Assembly (NCBI GenBank): GCA_947591315.1
Contig: CANQDD010000002.1
Location: 62,001-126,000 of the forward strand
Source of the DNA: an uncultured Clostridia bacterium
Lineage (GTDB): Bacteria; Bacillota; Clostridia; UBA1381
Reading direction: 5' to 3'
DNA: 64,000 bases
Positions 1-8,239 of the stretch are shown piece by piece; the stretch's first letter is position 1, and each line of letters opens with the position of its first letter. The notes beneath the pieces are model-generated. The model was not told the DNA's origin. It ran no database searches and saw only the letters and a program-made list of their open reading frames with translations. The position numbers and the translations under genes are program-made.

Positions 1-972
1 CGTCGTGTTATACAGCGCGGGCGACAGTCTTATAAGCAGGTAAACGCCCGCCTTTACCATTGTCGCGCTGTGCAATAGAGCCGACGTGGGCGTGGGCGCG
101 ACCATTGCTCCCAACAGCCATTTTGAGAACGGAAGCTGCGCCGTTTTCGTGAGCGCCGCGAACGACAGAAGCAGTATCGGTATCACTATCGCGCTCTGAT
201 CGACGTAATCAACGAGGTTCTGTATCGTTATAACGTTGAGCTTCGATATCGAGTACATTACGGCTATGCCGAACGCAAGTCCACCCAGAAGGTTCATCCA
301 CAAGGCTCTGAAGGCGTTGTTCATAGCCTCCTTCGTGCGCGTGTAACCTATGAGCAGGAACGAGGCGACGCTCGTTACCTCCCAGAAGAAGTATATCCAC
401 ATCAGGTTCGACGACGCGACAAGTCCGAACATCGCGCCGAGGAACACAAACAGCATCGGGAAAAAGAACGTGCGTCTGTCCTTAAATTCCGTGTGGTGGT
501 TGTGGTAATCCTTCATGTAACCCACCGCGTATATACATATCAGCGAGCCGACAAGTCCTATAAGCAGGAACATTATAACGGTGAGCTGATCGCTGTAGAG
601 GTTGTTCGTCTCTATATTTACTCTGCCCGACAGCTCGAACCACGCCATAAGTCCCGTTCCGACTACCGACAAAAACGGCGCGAAGAATTTTTTGTTTTTG
701 ATTCCGAGAATGATTATCATAATCATCATCAGAACCTCCGCGCCGAGCATTATGCGGTCGATTATGTGAGTTTCCTCACCCGTCCACAGGTACAAAATAT
801 GCTCGTAGCCTTCCATTTCGGTGAAGTGCCAGAAGGCAAACGCGACCGCAGCAGCCATGATAAGACCGCAGCTTGTGTAAACCACTACTTTTCTTACCGT
901 ATTGTTTTTGACGCACGCTAAAATCGCGGCTGCCAGAAACGGAAACAGTATCAGAAAAACTATGTAATCCAC
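1..972 (-). CDS. Proton-translocating NuoL/HyfB-like antiporter subunit (partial, 3' end outside window)
   Basis: The reverse strand is open from a GTG at 972 to the window edge (324 codons seen). An AGGAG lies 8 nt upstream of the GTG; the nearby ATG at 979-981 runs into a stop after six codons, so GTG is the start. The product is hydrophobic with repeated membrane spans. It shows hallmarks of the NuoL/NuoM/MrpA/HyfB family: a membrane Glu in a FFWEVTS stretch followed by SFLLIGY, and the segment APTPTSALLHSATMVKAGVY, whose Lys is a proton-pathway residue in this family. Such subunits pump H+ or Na+ in complex I-like oxidoreductases, membrane hydrogenases or Mrp antiporters. Which complex it serves depends on genes left of the window. 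A strong terminator separates it from the hydrogenase gene, so it is probably transcribed on its own. Confidence 0.85.
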   Translation of the reverse strand, partial: MDYIVFLILFPFLAAAILACVKNNTVRKVVVYTSCGLIMAAAVAFAFWHFTEMEGYEHILYLWTGEETHIIDRIMLGAEVLMMIMIIILGIKNKKFFAPFLSVVGTGLMAWFELSGRVNIETNNLYSDQLTVIMFLLIGLVGSLICIYAVGYMKDYHNHHTEFKDRRTFFFPMLFVFLGAMFGLVASSNLMWIYFFWEVTSVASFLLIGYTRTKEAMNNAFRALWMNLLGGLAFGIAVMYSISKLNVITIQNLVDYVDQSAIVIPILLLSFAALTKTAQLPFSKWLLGAMVAPTPTSALLHSATMVKAGVYLLIRLSPALYNTT

Positions 973-1090
973 ATTCTCATCTCCTGTTCATTGTATTTCT
1001 GCATATCATATATAATTATACCACAAAAGTCATAATTTTTCAAGTTGTATACGCAATAAATCCACCGTTTTTTTGTGAGAAATTTAACGC

Positions 1091-1127
1091 AAAAAACGGC
1101 GTATGCTTTGTGACATACGCCGTTTTT
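1091..1127 (-). terminator. Rho-independent terminator of the hydrogenase operon
   Basis: A perfect 14-bp stem (1092-1105 with 1114-1127) with an 8-nt loop ends in a run of T on the minus strand. It lies directly after the hydrogenase stop codon. Confidence 0.9.
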
Positions 1128-1133
1128 AATTTC

Positions 1134-2645
1134 TTACGGTAAATCTATTTCTTCAAGGTGCTTCGCGGGGAGCTTTGTGGTCGAGTCTCTCACAAACTTT
1201 TTAACCGCCGCCGTACCCTTCGCAATCGGTATATTCGTACCCGCGCCGGCAACGCAGCCGCCCGGACAGCCCATTCCCTCGATGAGGCAGCCGTCCTTTT
1301 TGCCCGCCTTCGCGAGCATGAGCATCTTCTGACATTCGGACAGTCCCTCGACGTGCTCGATGTATACCTCCTCGTTGGGGTAATACTCGTTTATGCACTG
1401 CTCTATCGCGCCCGCGACACCGCCGGCTATGCCGTAGCCTCTGCCCGCGCCCGTCGCGTCGTGAACGGGTTCCTCCTTGTCGTAGGTGGCAAAGTCAATG
1501 CCCTTCGCGTCGAACATGGCGCTAAGCTCCTCGAACGTGATTACAAAGTCAACGTCGCTGCGCACCGTTCTGCGCGACGCTTCAAGCTTCTTTGCGGCGC
1601 ACGGTCCTATGAACACGACGCGCGCGTTCGGTCTGCGCTGCTTTATCGTTCTCGCCGTCGCTACCATAGGCGTAAGCGAGTTTGAAACGGTGTCGGCGAG
1701 GTCGTTTAAGGTGCGCTTCGCTATCATCGCCCACGCGGGACAGCAGGACGTTAAAAGGAACGGCAGTTCGCCCGTCTTTACCTTTTCGACGTAGTGGTGC
1801 GCCTCGGTTATCGCGCCTATGTCCGCGCCGAGCGCTACCTCGTAGACCTCCTTAAAGCCGAGGTCGAGAAGAGCGGCTTTTAATTTCCAAAGCCTTACGT
1901 CGTCGCCGAACTGTCCGACGATAGCCGGCGCGACCTCCGCGACAACCTCGTCGCCCTTTTTTATCGCGCGTATAAGCTGATATATCTGCGACTTGTCGGC
2001 AATCGCGCCGAACGGACAGCTTACCATGCACTGACCGCACGAAACGCACTTTTCGGAGTCTATCATCGCTCTGCCGCTCGCGTCCGTTCCTATGGCGTTT
2101 ATGCCGCACGCCGACGCGCACGGCCGCATTTTGCGCGCGATCGCGTCGTAGGGGCAGATAGCCTTGCACTTGCCGCACTTTATACATTTTTCCTTGTCTA
2201 TGTACGAGCGTCCGTCAACCATTGAGATAGCTCCCTTCGGACACACCTCCATGCACGGGTGCGCGACGCAGCCGCGGCAGTTGTCCGTCACCTCGTACAC
2301 GTTATGCTCGCACATGTCGCACGCGGACGGTATTACCTGCATGAGCGGCGGCTCGTAGTATTTGTCGGAAATGTTACTGGCGCTGAGCCCGCTCGTAACG
2401 TGAACGGGCGCGTTTTCGGGGCGCAGCGAAAGTCCCATCGCAAGCCTTACGCGCTCGGACGCTATCGCCCTTTCACGGTAAATGCTCTCGCGGTACTTCG
2501 GCACCTCCGTCGGTGTTATCGTATACGGTATCGCCTCGATTTTGTCGTTGATGTTGTCGATGTCGTCCGCTTCAAACGCGACCTTCGCAACCTCCTTTAA
2601 GACGTTGTGGCGTATTTGTGTAATCGGTGTTTCTATTCCTCTCAT
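1134..2645 (-). CDS. Monomeric [FeFe] hydrogenase, group B type, with ferredoxin-like domains
   Basis: The 503-residue product has Cys-rich [4Fe-4S] ferredoxin motifs around residues 95-225, including CIKCGKCKAICP and CVSCGQCMVSCP. The H-cluster domain follows with its three signatures: TSCCPAW near 300, IGPCAAKKLE near 350 and EGMGCPGGC near 460. The GPCAAK form of motif 2 is typical of group B enzymes rather than the MPCxxK form of group A. The enzyme should catalyse reversible H2 formation from reduced ferredoxin in the cytoplasm. The start has a GGAGG 6 nt upstream and lies 48 nt after paaK, so it is probably the last gene of an iorA-iorB-paaK-hyd operon. In that setting it would reoxidise ferredoxin reduced by indolepyruvate oxidoreductase; this coupling is inferred from gene order. 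Confidence 0.92.
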   Translation of the reverse strand: MRGIETPITQIRHNVLKEVAKVAFEADDIDNINDKIEAIPYTITPTEVPKYRESIYRERAIASERVRLAMGLSLRPENAPVHVTSGLSASNISDKYYEPPLMQVIPSACDMCEHNVYEVTDNCRGCVAHPCMEVCPKGAISMVDGRSYIDKEKCIKCGKCKAICPYDAIARKMRPCASACGINAIGTDASGRAMIDSEKCVSCGQCMVSCPFGAIADKSQIYQLIRAIKKGDEVVAEVAPAIVGQFGDDVRLWKLKAALLDLGFKEVYEVALGADIGAITEAHHYVEKVKTGELPFLLTSCCPAWAMIAKRTLNDLADTVSNSLTPMVATARTIKQRRPNARVVFIGPCAAKKLEASRRTVRSDVDFVITFEELSAMFDAKGIDFATYDKEEPVHDATGAGRGYGIAGGVAGAIEQCINEYYPNEEVYIEHVEGLSECQKMLMLAKAGKKDGCLIEGMGCPGGCVAGAGTNIPIAKGTAAVKKFVRDSTTKLPAKHLEEIDLP

Positions 2646-2693
2646 GCGCGCCTCCTTTTTTGCAATTCAAACAAATCTTATAACTGTATTATT

Positions 2694-3992
2694 TTAATCG
2701 TGCAGCTTTCTGTTGTCTATTACTCTCTTAGCCTTGCCTTCGCTTCTCTCTATCGACTTCGGTCTTAACAGATGAACCTTCGCTTTAATGCCGAGCATTG
2801 ACTGGAGCTGTGTTTCGAGCTTGCGCTTTTCCGCGTCAACGTCGCCCGTGAATTTCGGACTGAGTTCTACGTTGATATCGAACGTATCCGTGTTGTTAAC
2901 TCTGTCAACAACGATCTGATAATTCGGCGAAACCTCGATACTGTTACGGAGAAGCACTTCCTCGATCTGCGACGGGAATACGTTTACGCCGCGTATGATA
3001 AGCATATCGTCCGTTCTGCCCGCCGGCTTTCTCATGCGCACGTGCGTTCTTCCGCACTCGCACGGAGAATAGTCAAGCGTACACAAATCGCGCGTTCTGT
3101 AGCGAAGAAGCGGCTGTCCTTCCTTTGTGATTGTACTCAGGACAAGCTCTCCGAACGAGCCCTTCGGCAGTACCTCGCCCGTGTCGGGGTCGATTATTTC
3201 GGGGATTATCATGTCCTCGCAGATGTGCATACCCTGCTGCATCGAACACTCGTACGAAACGCCGGGACCCATTATCTCGGTCAGTCCGTACACGTCGTGC
3301 GCCTTTATGCCGAGCGCCTCCTCTATCTGGTGACGCATTTCCTCCGTCCACGGCTCGGCGCCGAATATACCCGCCTTTAATTTAAGCTGATTTTTTACGC
3401 CCATCTCCTTGACAGTTTCGCCTATGTACATCGCGTACGACGGTGTGCAGCAAAGGTGCGTGCTGCCGAGGTCGCAAAGGAAACGTATCTGTCTTTCCGT
3501 GTTGCCGGACGAGGTCGGGATAACCATAGCTCCGACCTTTTCCGCGCCCTGATGCGCGCCCAAACCGCCTGTGAAAAGTCCGTAGCCGTACGATACCTGT
3601 ACGATTGAATGTTCGTCGCCGCCCGCCGCGACAAGCTGACGCGCGAAGCCGTTTGCCCAGTCGTCAAGGTCGTGGCGCGTATAGCCCGACACTATCTGCT
3701 TACCCGTTGTGCCGGACGAGGCTTGTATTCTTACTATCTGCTTCTTCGGCACAGCCAGAAGCTGGAACGGGTAATAGTCGCGCAGATCCTGTTTTGTCGT
3801 GAACGGCAGCTTTGATAAGTCGTCGAGCGATTTAATGTCCTCCGGCTTTACGCCAGCGTCGTCCATGCGCTCGCGGTACATCGCGACGTTTTCATAAACG
3901 CGCTTTACCTGCCACTGCAGCTGCTTTAGCTGATGTTCCTCGATCGCCGAGCGTTCCATACACTCGATTTCGGGTTGGAAATATCTTTCCAT
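2694..3992 (-). CDS. paaK: Phenylacetate-CoA ligase family (aryl-acetate CoA ligase)
   Basis: This 432-residue adenylate-forming enzyme has the length and layout of PaaK. It carries the P-loop SSGTTGK near residue 93, YGLTEIMGPG near 236, an R-T-R-D-L substrate/ADP motif near 300 and a C-terminal lid ending GKAKRVID. The family joins aryl-acetates to CoA with ATP. Only 27 nt separate it from iorB upstream and 48 nt from the hydrogenase downstream. The paaK-like/iorAB pairing is common in anaerobes: IorAB yields aryl-acetyl-CoA from aryl-pyruvates, and a ligase working toward free acid could conserve ATP, or toward CoA could supply the reverse reaction. Substrate (phenyl-, indole- or hydroxyphenyl-acetate) and direction are not visible. 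GGAGG lies 7 nt before the ATG. Confidence 0.9.
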   Translation of the reverse strand: MERYFQPEIECMERSAIEEHQLKQLQWQVKRVYENVAMYRERMDDAGVKPEDIKSLDDLSKLPFTTKQDLRDYYPFQLLAVPKKQIVRIQASSGTTGKQIVSGYTRHDLDDWANGFARQLVAAGGDEHSIVQVSYGYGLFTGGLGAHQGAEKVGAMVIPTSSGNTERQIRFLCDLGSTHLCCTPSYAMYIGETVKEMGVKNQLKLKAGIFGAEPWTEEMRHQIEEALGIKAHDVYGLTEIMGPGVSYECSMQQGMHICEDMIIPEIIDPDTGEVLPKGSFGELVLSTITKEGQPLLRYRTRDLCTLDYSPCECGRTHVRMRKPAGRTDDMLIIRGVNVFPSQIEEVLLRNSIEVSPNYQIVVDRVNNTDTFDINVELSPKFTGDVDAEKRKLETQLQSMLGIKAKVHLLRPKSIERSEGKAKRVIDNRKLHD

Positions 3993-4019
3993 GGTTTTTC
4001 CTCCTTGTATTATAAATTT

Positions 4020-4580
4020 TTATAAATTATATCCCAGTTCAAACGCCTTCAGGTTAAGATCAATGAATTTTTCGGGTACTGTTTCCTTTATCGTTTCGAG
4101 CCATACTGATTTATCTATGTCGGTGCTTTTCGCCAGAAGTCCGATAAGCACTACGTTAACAGCCTTTATGCTTCCCGCTTCCTCGGCGGCGGAAAGCGCG
4201 TCAACGGCTTGCAGGTTTGCCTTTTCCGCTATATTTTTTTCTATGTCGGCGGGGTACTCCATCGCGCCTGTTATCACGGGCATGGGGTTCATCTTCTGCG
4301 TGTTCGCAATCATTTTGCCGCCCTTTTTGAGATACGGCAGCGCACGCATAGCCTCAAGCATTTCAAACGCGAGAACAATGTCCGCCTCGCCCTTGCCGAT
4401 TATCGGCGAGTACACCTTGTCGCCGTATTTTACATATGTGACGACGCTGCCGCCGCGCTGGCTCATGCCGTGTACCTCGCTGACCTTTACGTCGTAGCCT
4501 TCCTTTATCGCGACGCCGCCGAGTATACGGCTCGCCAAAAGCGTGCCTTGTCCTCCGACGCCTACTATCATTATGTTCAT
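4020..4580 (-). CDS. iorB: Indolepyruvate:ferredoxin oxidoreductase beta subunit
   Basis: This 186-residue protein has the gamma/beta-type domain of 2-oxoacid:ferredoxin oxidoreductases. The N-terminus VGVGGQGTLLASRIL is the family's nucleotide/CoA-binding turn, followed by EVHGMSQRGGSV. It partners IorA to convert aryl-pyruvates plus CoA and oxidised ferredoxin to aryl-acetyl-CoA, CO2 and reduced ferredoxin. It is downstream of iorA, but a 364-nt repeat-rich gap separates the two, which is unusual for this normally tight pair. An AAGGA precedes the ATG. Confidence 0.93.
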   Translation of the reverse strand: MNIMIVGVGGQGTLLASRILGGVAIKEGYDVKVSEVHGMSQRGGSVVTYVKYGDKVYSPIIGKGEADIVLAFEMLEAMRALPYLKKGGKMIANTQKMNPMPVITGAMEYPADIEKNIAEKANLQAVDALSAAEEAGSIKAVNVVLIGLLAKSTDIDKSVWLETIKETVPEKFIDLNLKAFELGYNL

Positions 4581-4632
4581 GTTTGTATTTCCTTTCTTTG
4601 TATATTAGACGATAAATTGTGATTTGGGGGTG

Positions 4633-4752
4633 TAAGCCTCCCTTGTTAAAGGGAGGGGGACCGCCGAAGGCGGTGGAGGAATTCATTGTAAAAATCGAAA
4701 AGGAATCCCCCAGTCACGCTCCGCGTGACAGCCCCCTTTGACAAGGGGGCCT
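4633..4752. repeat. Type A palindromic element (about 120 bp), copy 1
   Basis: The unit starts AAGCCTCCCTTGTTAAAGGG, then GACCGCCGAAGGCGGTGGAG, an A-rich spacer, an AATCCCCCAGTCACGCTCCG arm and a closing CCCCCTTTGACAAGGGGGCC hairpin. The two outer hairpins and two inner hairpins would fold as one cruciform-like structure. Further copies lie at about 10859-11037 (interrupted) and 40118-40233. Confidence 0.85.
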
Positions 4753-4830
4753 CACGTAGGGGCGAACCGTGTTCGCCCGCATAAACCCCTCAGTCACACT
4801 ACGTGTGACAGCTCCCCTAATAGGGGAGCC

Positions 4831-4881
4831 ACACGCTTGCGTGTGGTAGGCGTGTTCGCTTGCGAACAAACGCCGTAGTAA
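4831..4881. repeat. Nested two-hairpin element (type C), copy 1
   Basis: Two hairpins, CACGCTTGCGTG and GTTCGCTTGCGAAC, sit inside the closing arm of a type A-like unit. The flanking GGGGAGCC occurs on both sides (4823-4830 and 4882-4889), like a target duplication. A second copy at about 10970-11027 interrupts another type A element at the matching place. Confidence 0.7.
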
Positions 4882-4944
4882 GGGGAGCCTTACGTAGGGG
4901 ACGGCGCCCCCGACGTCCCACATTGCGTCCTCAAATCACAATCA

Positions 4945-6681
4945 TCATTTCTCCTCTATCGCCCCGAACGGGCAAACATTCGTGCACAGCCCGCAGCCGT
5001 TACACTGTGTTGTATCTATCTTCACGGTATCGCCCTCAACAGAGATCGCGGGGCAGCCGAGCTTCATGCACATTTTACACTTCCTGCACTTATCGGTTAT
5101 CTCGCAGTGTCCCGAATACTTCTTCCGCATCGGCGGCAGCAGCGCGCACGGTCTCTGCGCTATTATCACGGACGGCGCTTCGCGCTCCGTTTCCTCTTTC
5201 ACGACCTTCTCGAAATTCTTCACGTCAAACGGATCCGCGACAACAACATGCTCCACGCCGATTGACTTACAAAGCGTTATAAGATTTACCTGCGTCGTCG
5301 GCTCTTTGCGTATCGTGTAGCCGGTGGTCGGGTTGTCCTGATGTCCCGTCATGCCGGTTATCGAGTTGTCGAGGATAATCACGGTGTTGTTGCCCTTGTT
5401 GTAGACTATATCGACAAGCCCCGTGATACCCGAATGCATGAACGTCGAATCGCCTATAACCGACACGAGCTTTTTATTAAACTCCGCGCCTCTCGCCTTC
5501 GCCATGCCGTGAGCCGCGCTTACCGACGCGCCCATACATATCGTTGTATCGACGCTCTGCAGCGGCGGAGCGGCTCCGAGAGTGTAGCAGCCTATGTCGC
5601 CCGAAACGACAAGTCCGAGCTTTTTCAAAACGTAGAACGTGCCTCTGTGCGGGCAGCCGGCGCACATTACAGGCGGACGCACGGGCGTAGGTTCGTCTAT
5701 CGCGTCAAATTCGGGTGGGTCGATACCGAGCACCGCCTTTTTTATCATCGCGGGCGTATACTCGCCCTGAAGCGTGAACGCGTCCTTGCCTATTACGTCA
5801 ACGCCGAGCATTTTGCAGTGTTCCTCAATAATCGGGTCAAGCTCTTCTATGACGTAAACCCTGTCGTATTTTTCCGCGAACTCCTTTATTTTCTTTTCCG
5901 GCAGCGGATATATCACGCCGAGCTTCAAATAATCGACTTTATCCCCGAGCGCCTCCTTCGCGTACATATACGCTATACCCGCGCTTATTACGCCTATCTT
6001 CGAGCCGTTTTCCTCGACGCTGTTAAGCTCCGTCGTTTCGGACATTTCCTTTAAGGCTTTTATTCTGTCCTCGACAACGACGTGCCGCTTTATCGCGTTT
6101 CCGGGCATCATTACGTACTTTGCCGGATCTTTTATGTAATCTTTGAGCGGTTTTTCGGCGCGTTCCTCCTCCTCGACAAGGCTCTGCGAATGGCTCACGC
6201 GCGTTGACAGCCGTAAAAATACGGGCGTGTCATACTTTTCGGAAAGCTCGTACGCCGTTTTTGTGAACGATTTACACTCTCCGCTGTCGGACGGTTCGAG
6301 CATGAGTATCTTCGCCGCCTTCGCGTAGTGGCGCGAATCCTGCTCGTTCTGCGACGAGTGCATACCCTGGTCGTCCGCGACGCACAGCACAAGACCGCCG
6401 TTTACGCCGGTGTAGCTCGCCGTGAACACGGGGTCAGCCATTACGTTAAGTCCGACGTGTTTCATGCACGACATACTTCTCGCGCCCGCGATAGACGCGC
6501 CGAGCGCGACCTCGCAGCCGACCTTTTCGTTCGGCGCCCACTCGACGTAAATATCGTCGTATTTTACTATGTTTTCGGTTATCTCGGTACTCGGCGTACC
6601 GGGATATGAGGAAACAACGCTCACGCCCGCTTCATACGCTCCGCGCGCGACAGCCTCATTTCCGAGCATCAGTTTTTTCAT
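4945..6681 (-). CDS. iorA: Indolepyruvate:ferredoxin oxidoreductase alpha subunit
   Basis: At 578 residues this is a full-length IorA. The N-terminal pyrimidine-binding domain begins with GNEAVARGAYEAG and SSYPGTPSTEI. The central part holds the Cys-containing VMCAGCPHRGTFY and GDIGCYTLG. The thiamine diphosphate motif runs from GDSTFMHSG to the Asn of DNSITGMTGHQ. The C-terminus carries a ferredoxin domain with CRKCKMC and CNGCGLCTNVCP for two [4Fe-4S] clusters. It oxidises aryl-pyruvates from Trp, Phe and Tyr transamination, reducing ferredoxin. GGAGG precedes the ATG by 7 nt, and a promoter is seen at 6721-6749. It heads the probable iorA-iorB-paaK-hydrogenase operon. Confidence 0.95.
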   Translation of the reverse strand: MKKLMLGNEAVARGAYEAGVSVVSSYPGTPSTEITENIVKYDDIYVEWAPNEKVGCEVALGASIAGARSMSCMKHVGLNVMADPVFTASYTGVNGGLVLCVADDQGMHSSQNEQDSRHYAKAAKILMLEPSDSGECKSFTKTAYELSEKYDTPVFLRLSTRVSHSQSLVEEEERAEKPLKDYIKDPAKYVMMPGNAIKRHVVVEDRIKALKEMSETTELNSVEENGSKIGVISAGIAYMYAKEALGDKVDYLKLGVIYPLPEKKIKEFAEKYDRVYVIEELDPIIEEHCKMLGVDVIGKDAFTLQGEYTPAMIKKAVLGIDPPEFDAIDEPTPVRPPVMCAGCPHRGTFYVLKKLGLVVSGDIGCYTLGAAPPLQSVDTTICMGASVSAAHGMAKARGAEFNKKLVSVIGDSTFMHSGITGLVDIVYNKGNNTVIILDNSITGMTGHQDNPTTGYTIRKEPTTQVNLITLCKSIGVEHVVVADPFDVKNFEKVVKEETEREAPSVIIAQRPCALLPPMRKKYSGHCEITDKCRKCKMCMKLGCPAISVEGDTVKIDTTQCNGCGLCTNVCPFGAIEEK

Positions 6682-6720
6682 GTTTGTTCCTCCGGTTAAT
6701 TGTAATATACTTTAAATTAT

Positions 6721-6749
6721 ATTTTATCAAAGATCGCATTTTTCGTCAA
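6721..6749 (-). promoter_or_regulatory. SigA-type promoter for iorA
   Basis: On the minus strand TTGACG (6744-6749) is followed after 17 nt by TAAAAT (6721-6726), about 40 nt upstream of the iorA ATG. Confidence 0.75.
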
Positions 6750-6760
6750 GCATTATTAAC

Positions 6761-6791
6761 AAAAAAATGGGGTAAATGTTTTACCCCATTT
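6761..6791 (-). terminator. Terminator after obg
   Basis: A perfect 12-bp stem, 6765-6776 with 6780-6791, and a 3-nt loop, followed on the minus strand by seven T. It lies 5 nt after the obg stop and just upstream of the iorA promoter. Confidence 0.9.
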
Positions 6792-6795
6792 GGTT

Positions 6796-8073
6796 TTAAT
6801 ATACAAAATCAAATTCGAGATCCCCAATTCTCACAGTGTCACCCTCGCGAATGCCCATGTTTATGAGATCCTCTATCACGCCGCGGTTAAGAAGCGCACG
6901 CTGGAAGTACTGGAGCGACTCGCTGTCGGAGAAATTCACGCTGCCGCCGACGGCTTCTATCCACGAGCCGCTTATAACGTAAACCTCGTTGTCGCGCGTT
7001 ATCTCGTAGCCCTTGCCATCGTCAGTAAACTCGTCCTCGTAAATGTCCATTTCGGGCTCAAACACCGTCACGGGCGGAAGCTTTGTAAGTTCCTCGTACG
7101 TTTTTTGCATAAGCTCCTTAACGCCCTTGTTCGTGGCGGCAGAAATTTCGTACACCGTCACGCCGCGCTTTTCCATTTCAGCGAGAAATTCATTGTACGC
7201 GTCCGCGTCCTGTATTATGTCGGTCTTGTTCGCCGCGACGATCTGCGGACGTTCCTCAAGAGCCATGTCGTACGCCGCAAGCTCCGCGTTTATAATGTCG
7301 AAATCCTCGATAGGATTTCTGCCCTCAACACCCGAAATATCCACAACGTGAATGAGTATCCGCGTGCGCTCTATGTGGCGCAGAAACTCGTGTCCCAAAC
7401 CCACGCCCTCACTCGCGCCCTCTATAATTCCGGGAATGTCGGCAAGCACAAAGCTGCGTCCCTCGCCCAGATCCACAACGCCGAGGTTCGGTTCGAGCGT
7501 GGTGAAGTGGTAGTCGGCGATTTTCGGATCGGCTTTCGTCGTCATGGACAGCAGCGTCGATTTTCCGACGTTCGGGAAGCCGACAAGTCCAACGTCGGCG
7601 AGTAATTTCAGTTCAAGTATTATTTCGCGCTCGTCGCCGGGCTGACCGTTTTTCGCGAAGTTCGGCGTCTGGCGCACAGCCGTAGCGAAATGCGCGTTGC
7701 CCCAGCCGCCGTTGCCGCCGCGCGCGAGTACAAAGTCTCTGTCCGTATAGGACAGGTCGGCGATTATGCGATTACTCTGCGCGTCACGCACGATCGTACC
7801 CTGCGGCACTTTAATGATTATATCGTCGCCCTTTTTACCCTTGCGGCGCTTACCCGCGCCGTCCGCGCCCGACTGCGCGGCGTATTTTCTCTTATAGCGG
7901 AAGTCCATTAGCGTTGTCATGCCCGTTTCGACGCGGAAAATAACGTCGCCGCCCTTACCGCCGTCGCCGCCGTCAGGTCCGCCCGCCGCGACGTATTTTT
8001 CACGGCGGAAGGAGATCGCGCCGTTACCGCCCTTACCCGCCTGTATGAATATTTTAGCCTTATCCGTAAACAT
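6796..8073 (-). CDS. obg: GTPase Obg/CgtA
   Basis: The 425-residue protein has all three Obg parts. The glycine-rich OBG fold is at 1-158. The GTPase domain has GFPNVGKST near 165, DIPGIIEGASEGVGLG and NKTD. An OCT domain lies at the C-terminus, as in Gram-positive Obg. It binds the 50S subunit and acts in ribosome assembly, stress and sporulation control. In many Firmicutes obg directly follows rplU-prp-rpmA. Here it stays in the same neighbourhood and strand, but a feoAB block sits between rpmA and obg. The start overlaps no other gene and lies 4 nt after the Cys-rich peptide stop. Confidence 0.97.
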   Translation of the reverse strand: MFTDKAKIFIQAGKGGNGAISFRREKYVAAGGPDGGDGGKGGDVIFRVETGMTTLMDFRYKRKYAAQSGADGAGKRRKGKKGDDIIIKVPQGTIVRDAQSNRIIADLSYTDRDFVLARGGNGGWGNAHFATAVRQTPNFAKNGQPGDEREIILELKLLADVGLVGFPNVGKSTLLSMTTKADPKIADYHFTTLEPNLGVVDLGEGRSFVLADIPGIIEGASEGVGLGHEFLRHIERTRILIHVVDISGVEGRNPIEDFDIINAELAAYDMALEERPQIVAANKTDIIQDADAYNEFLAEMEKRGVTVYEISAATNKGVKELMQKTYEELTKLPPVTVFEPEMDIYEDEFTDDGKGYEITRDNEVYVISGSWIEAVGGSVNFSDSESLQYFQRALLNRGVIEDLINMGIREGDTVRIGDLEFDFVY

Positions 8074-8077
8074 ATCC

Positions 8078-8230
8078 TTAACCTTTCCTGTCGTTTTCCC
8101 TGCACCCGTCGCAGCCCTCGCAGCCGCACGAGCAGCCTTTACCGCTGCGCTTACGTTTTACCGTAACCGTCGCCGCGATTACAACGGCGAGCAAAATCAC
8201 GCCGATAATTATAAAATCCATTGTATTCAC
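8078..8230 (-). CDS. FeoB-associated Cys-rich membrane peptide
   Basis: This is a short gene of 50 codons. The product is one membrane span (DFIIIGVILLAVVIAATVTV) followed by a basic stretch and a cytosolic tail with GCSCGCEGCDGC. This matches the FeoB-associated Cys-rich family found next to feoB in Firmicutes, which may help handle Fe2+ on the inner face. The GTG start is chosen because GAGGTG lies 5 nt upstream and overlaps the feoB stop codon; an in-frame ATG at 8221 would be 14 nt from the RBS and gives 47 residues. The gene is coupled to feoAB upstream. Confidence 0.8.
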   Translation of the reverse strand: MNTMDFIIIGVILLAVVIAATVTVKRKRSGKGCSCGCEGCDGCRENDRKG

Positions 8231-8239
8231 ATTATCACC

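Larger units (their letters stand above)
4581..4944. repeat. Repeat-rich gap between iorA and iorB
   Basis: No gene is visible here. The gap is a mosaic of palindromic repeats: a type A element (4633-4752), a GTAGGGGCGAAC unit (4756-4779), a second partial type A arm (about 4788-4830) carrying a nested element (about 4831-4881), and a GTAGGGGACGGCG unit (4894-4921). Related copies occur at 10.6-11.0, 16.7, 37.6, 38.06, 40.1 and 61.4 kb. Confidence 0.85.
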
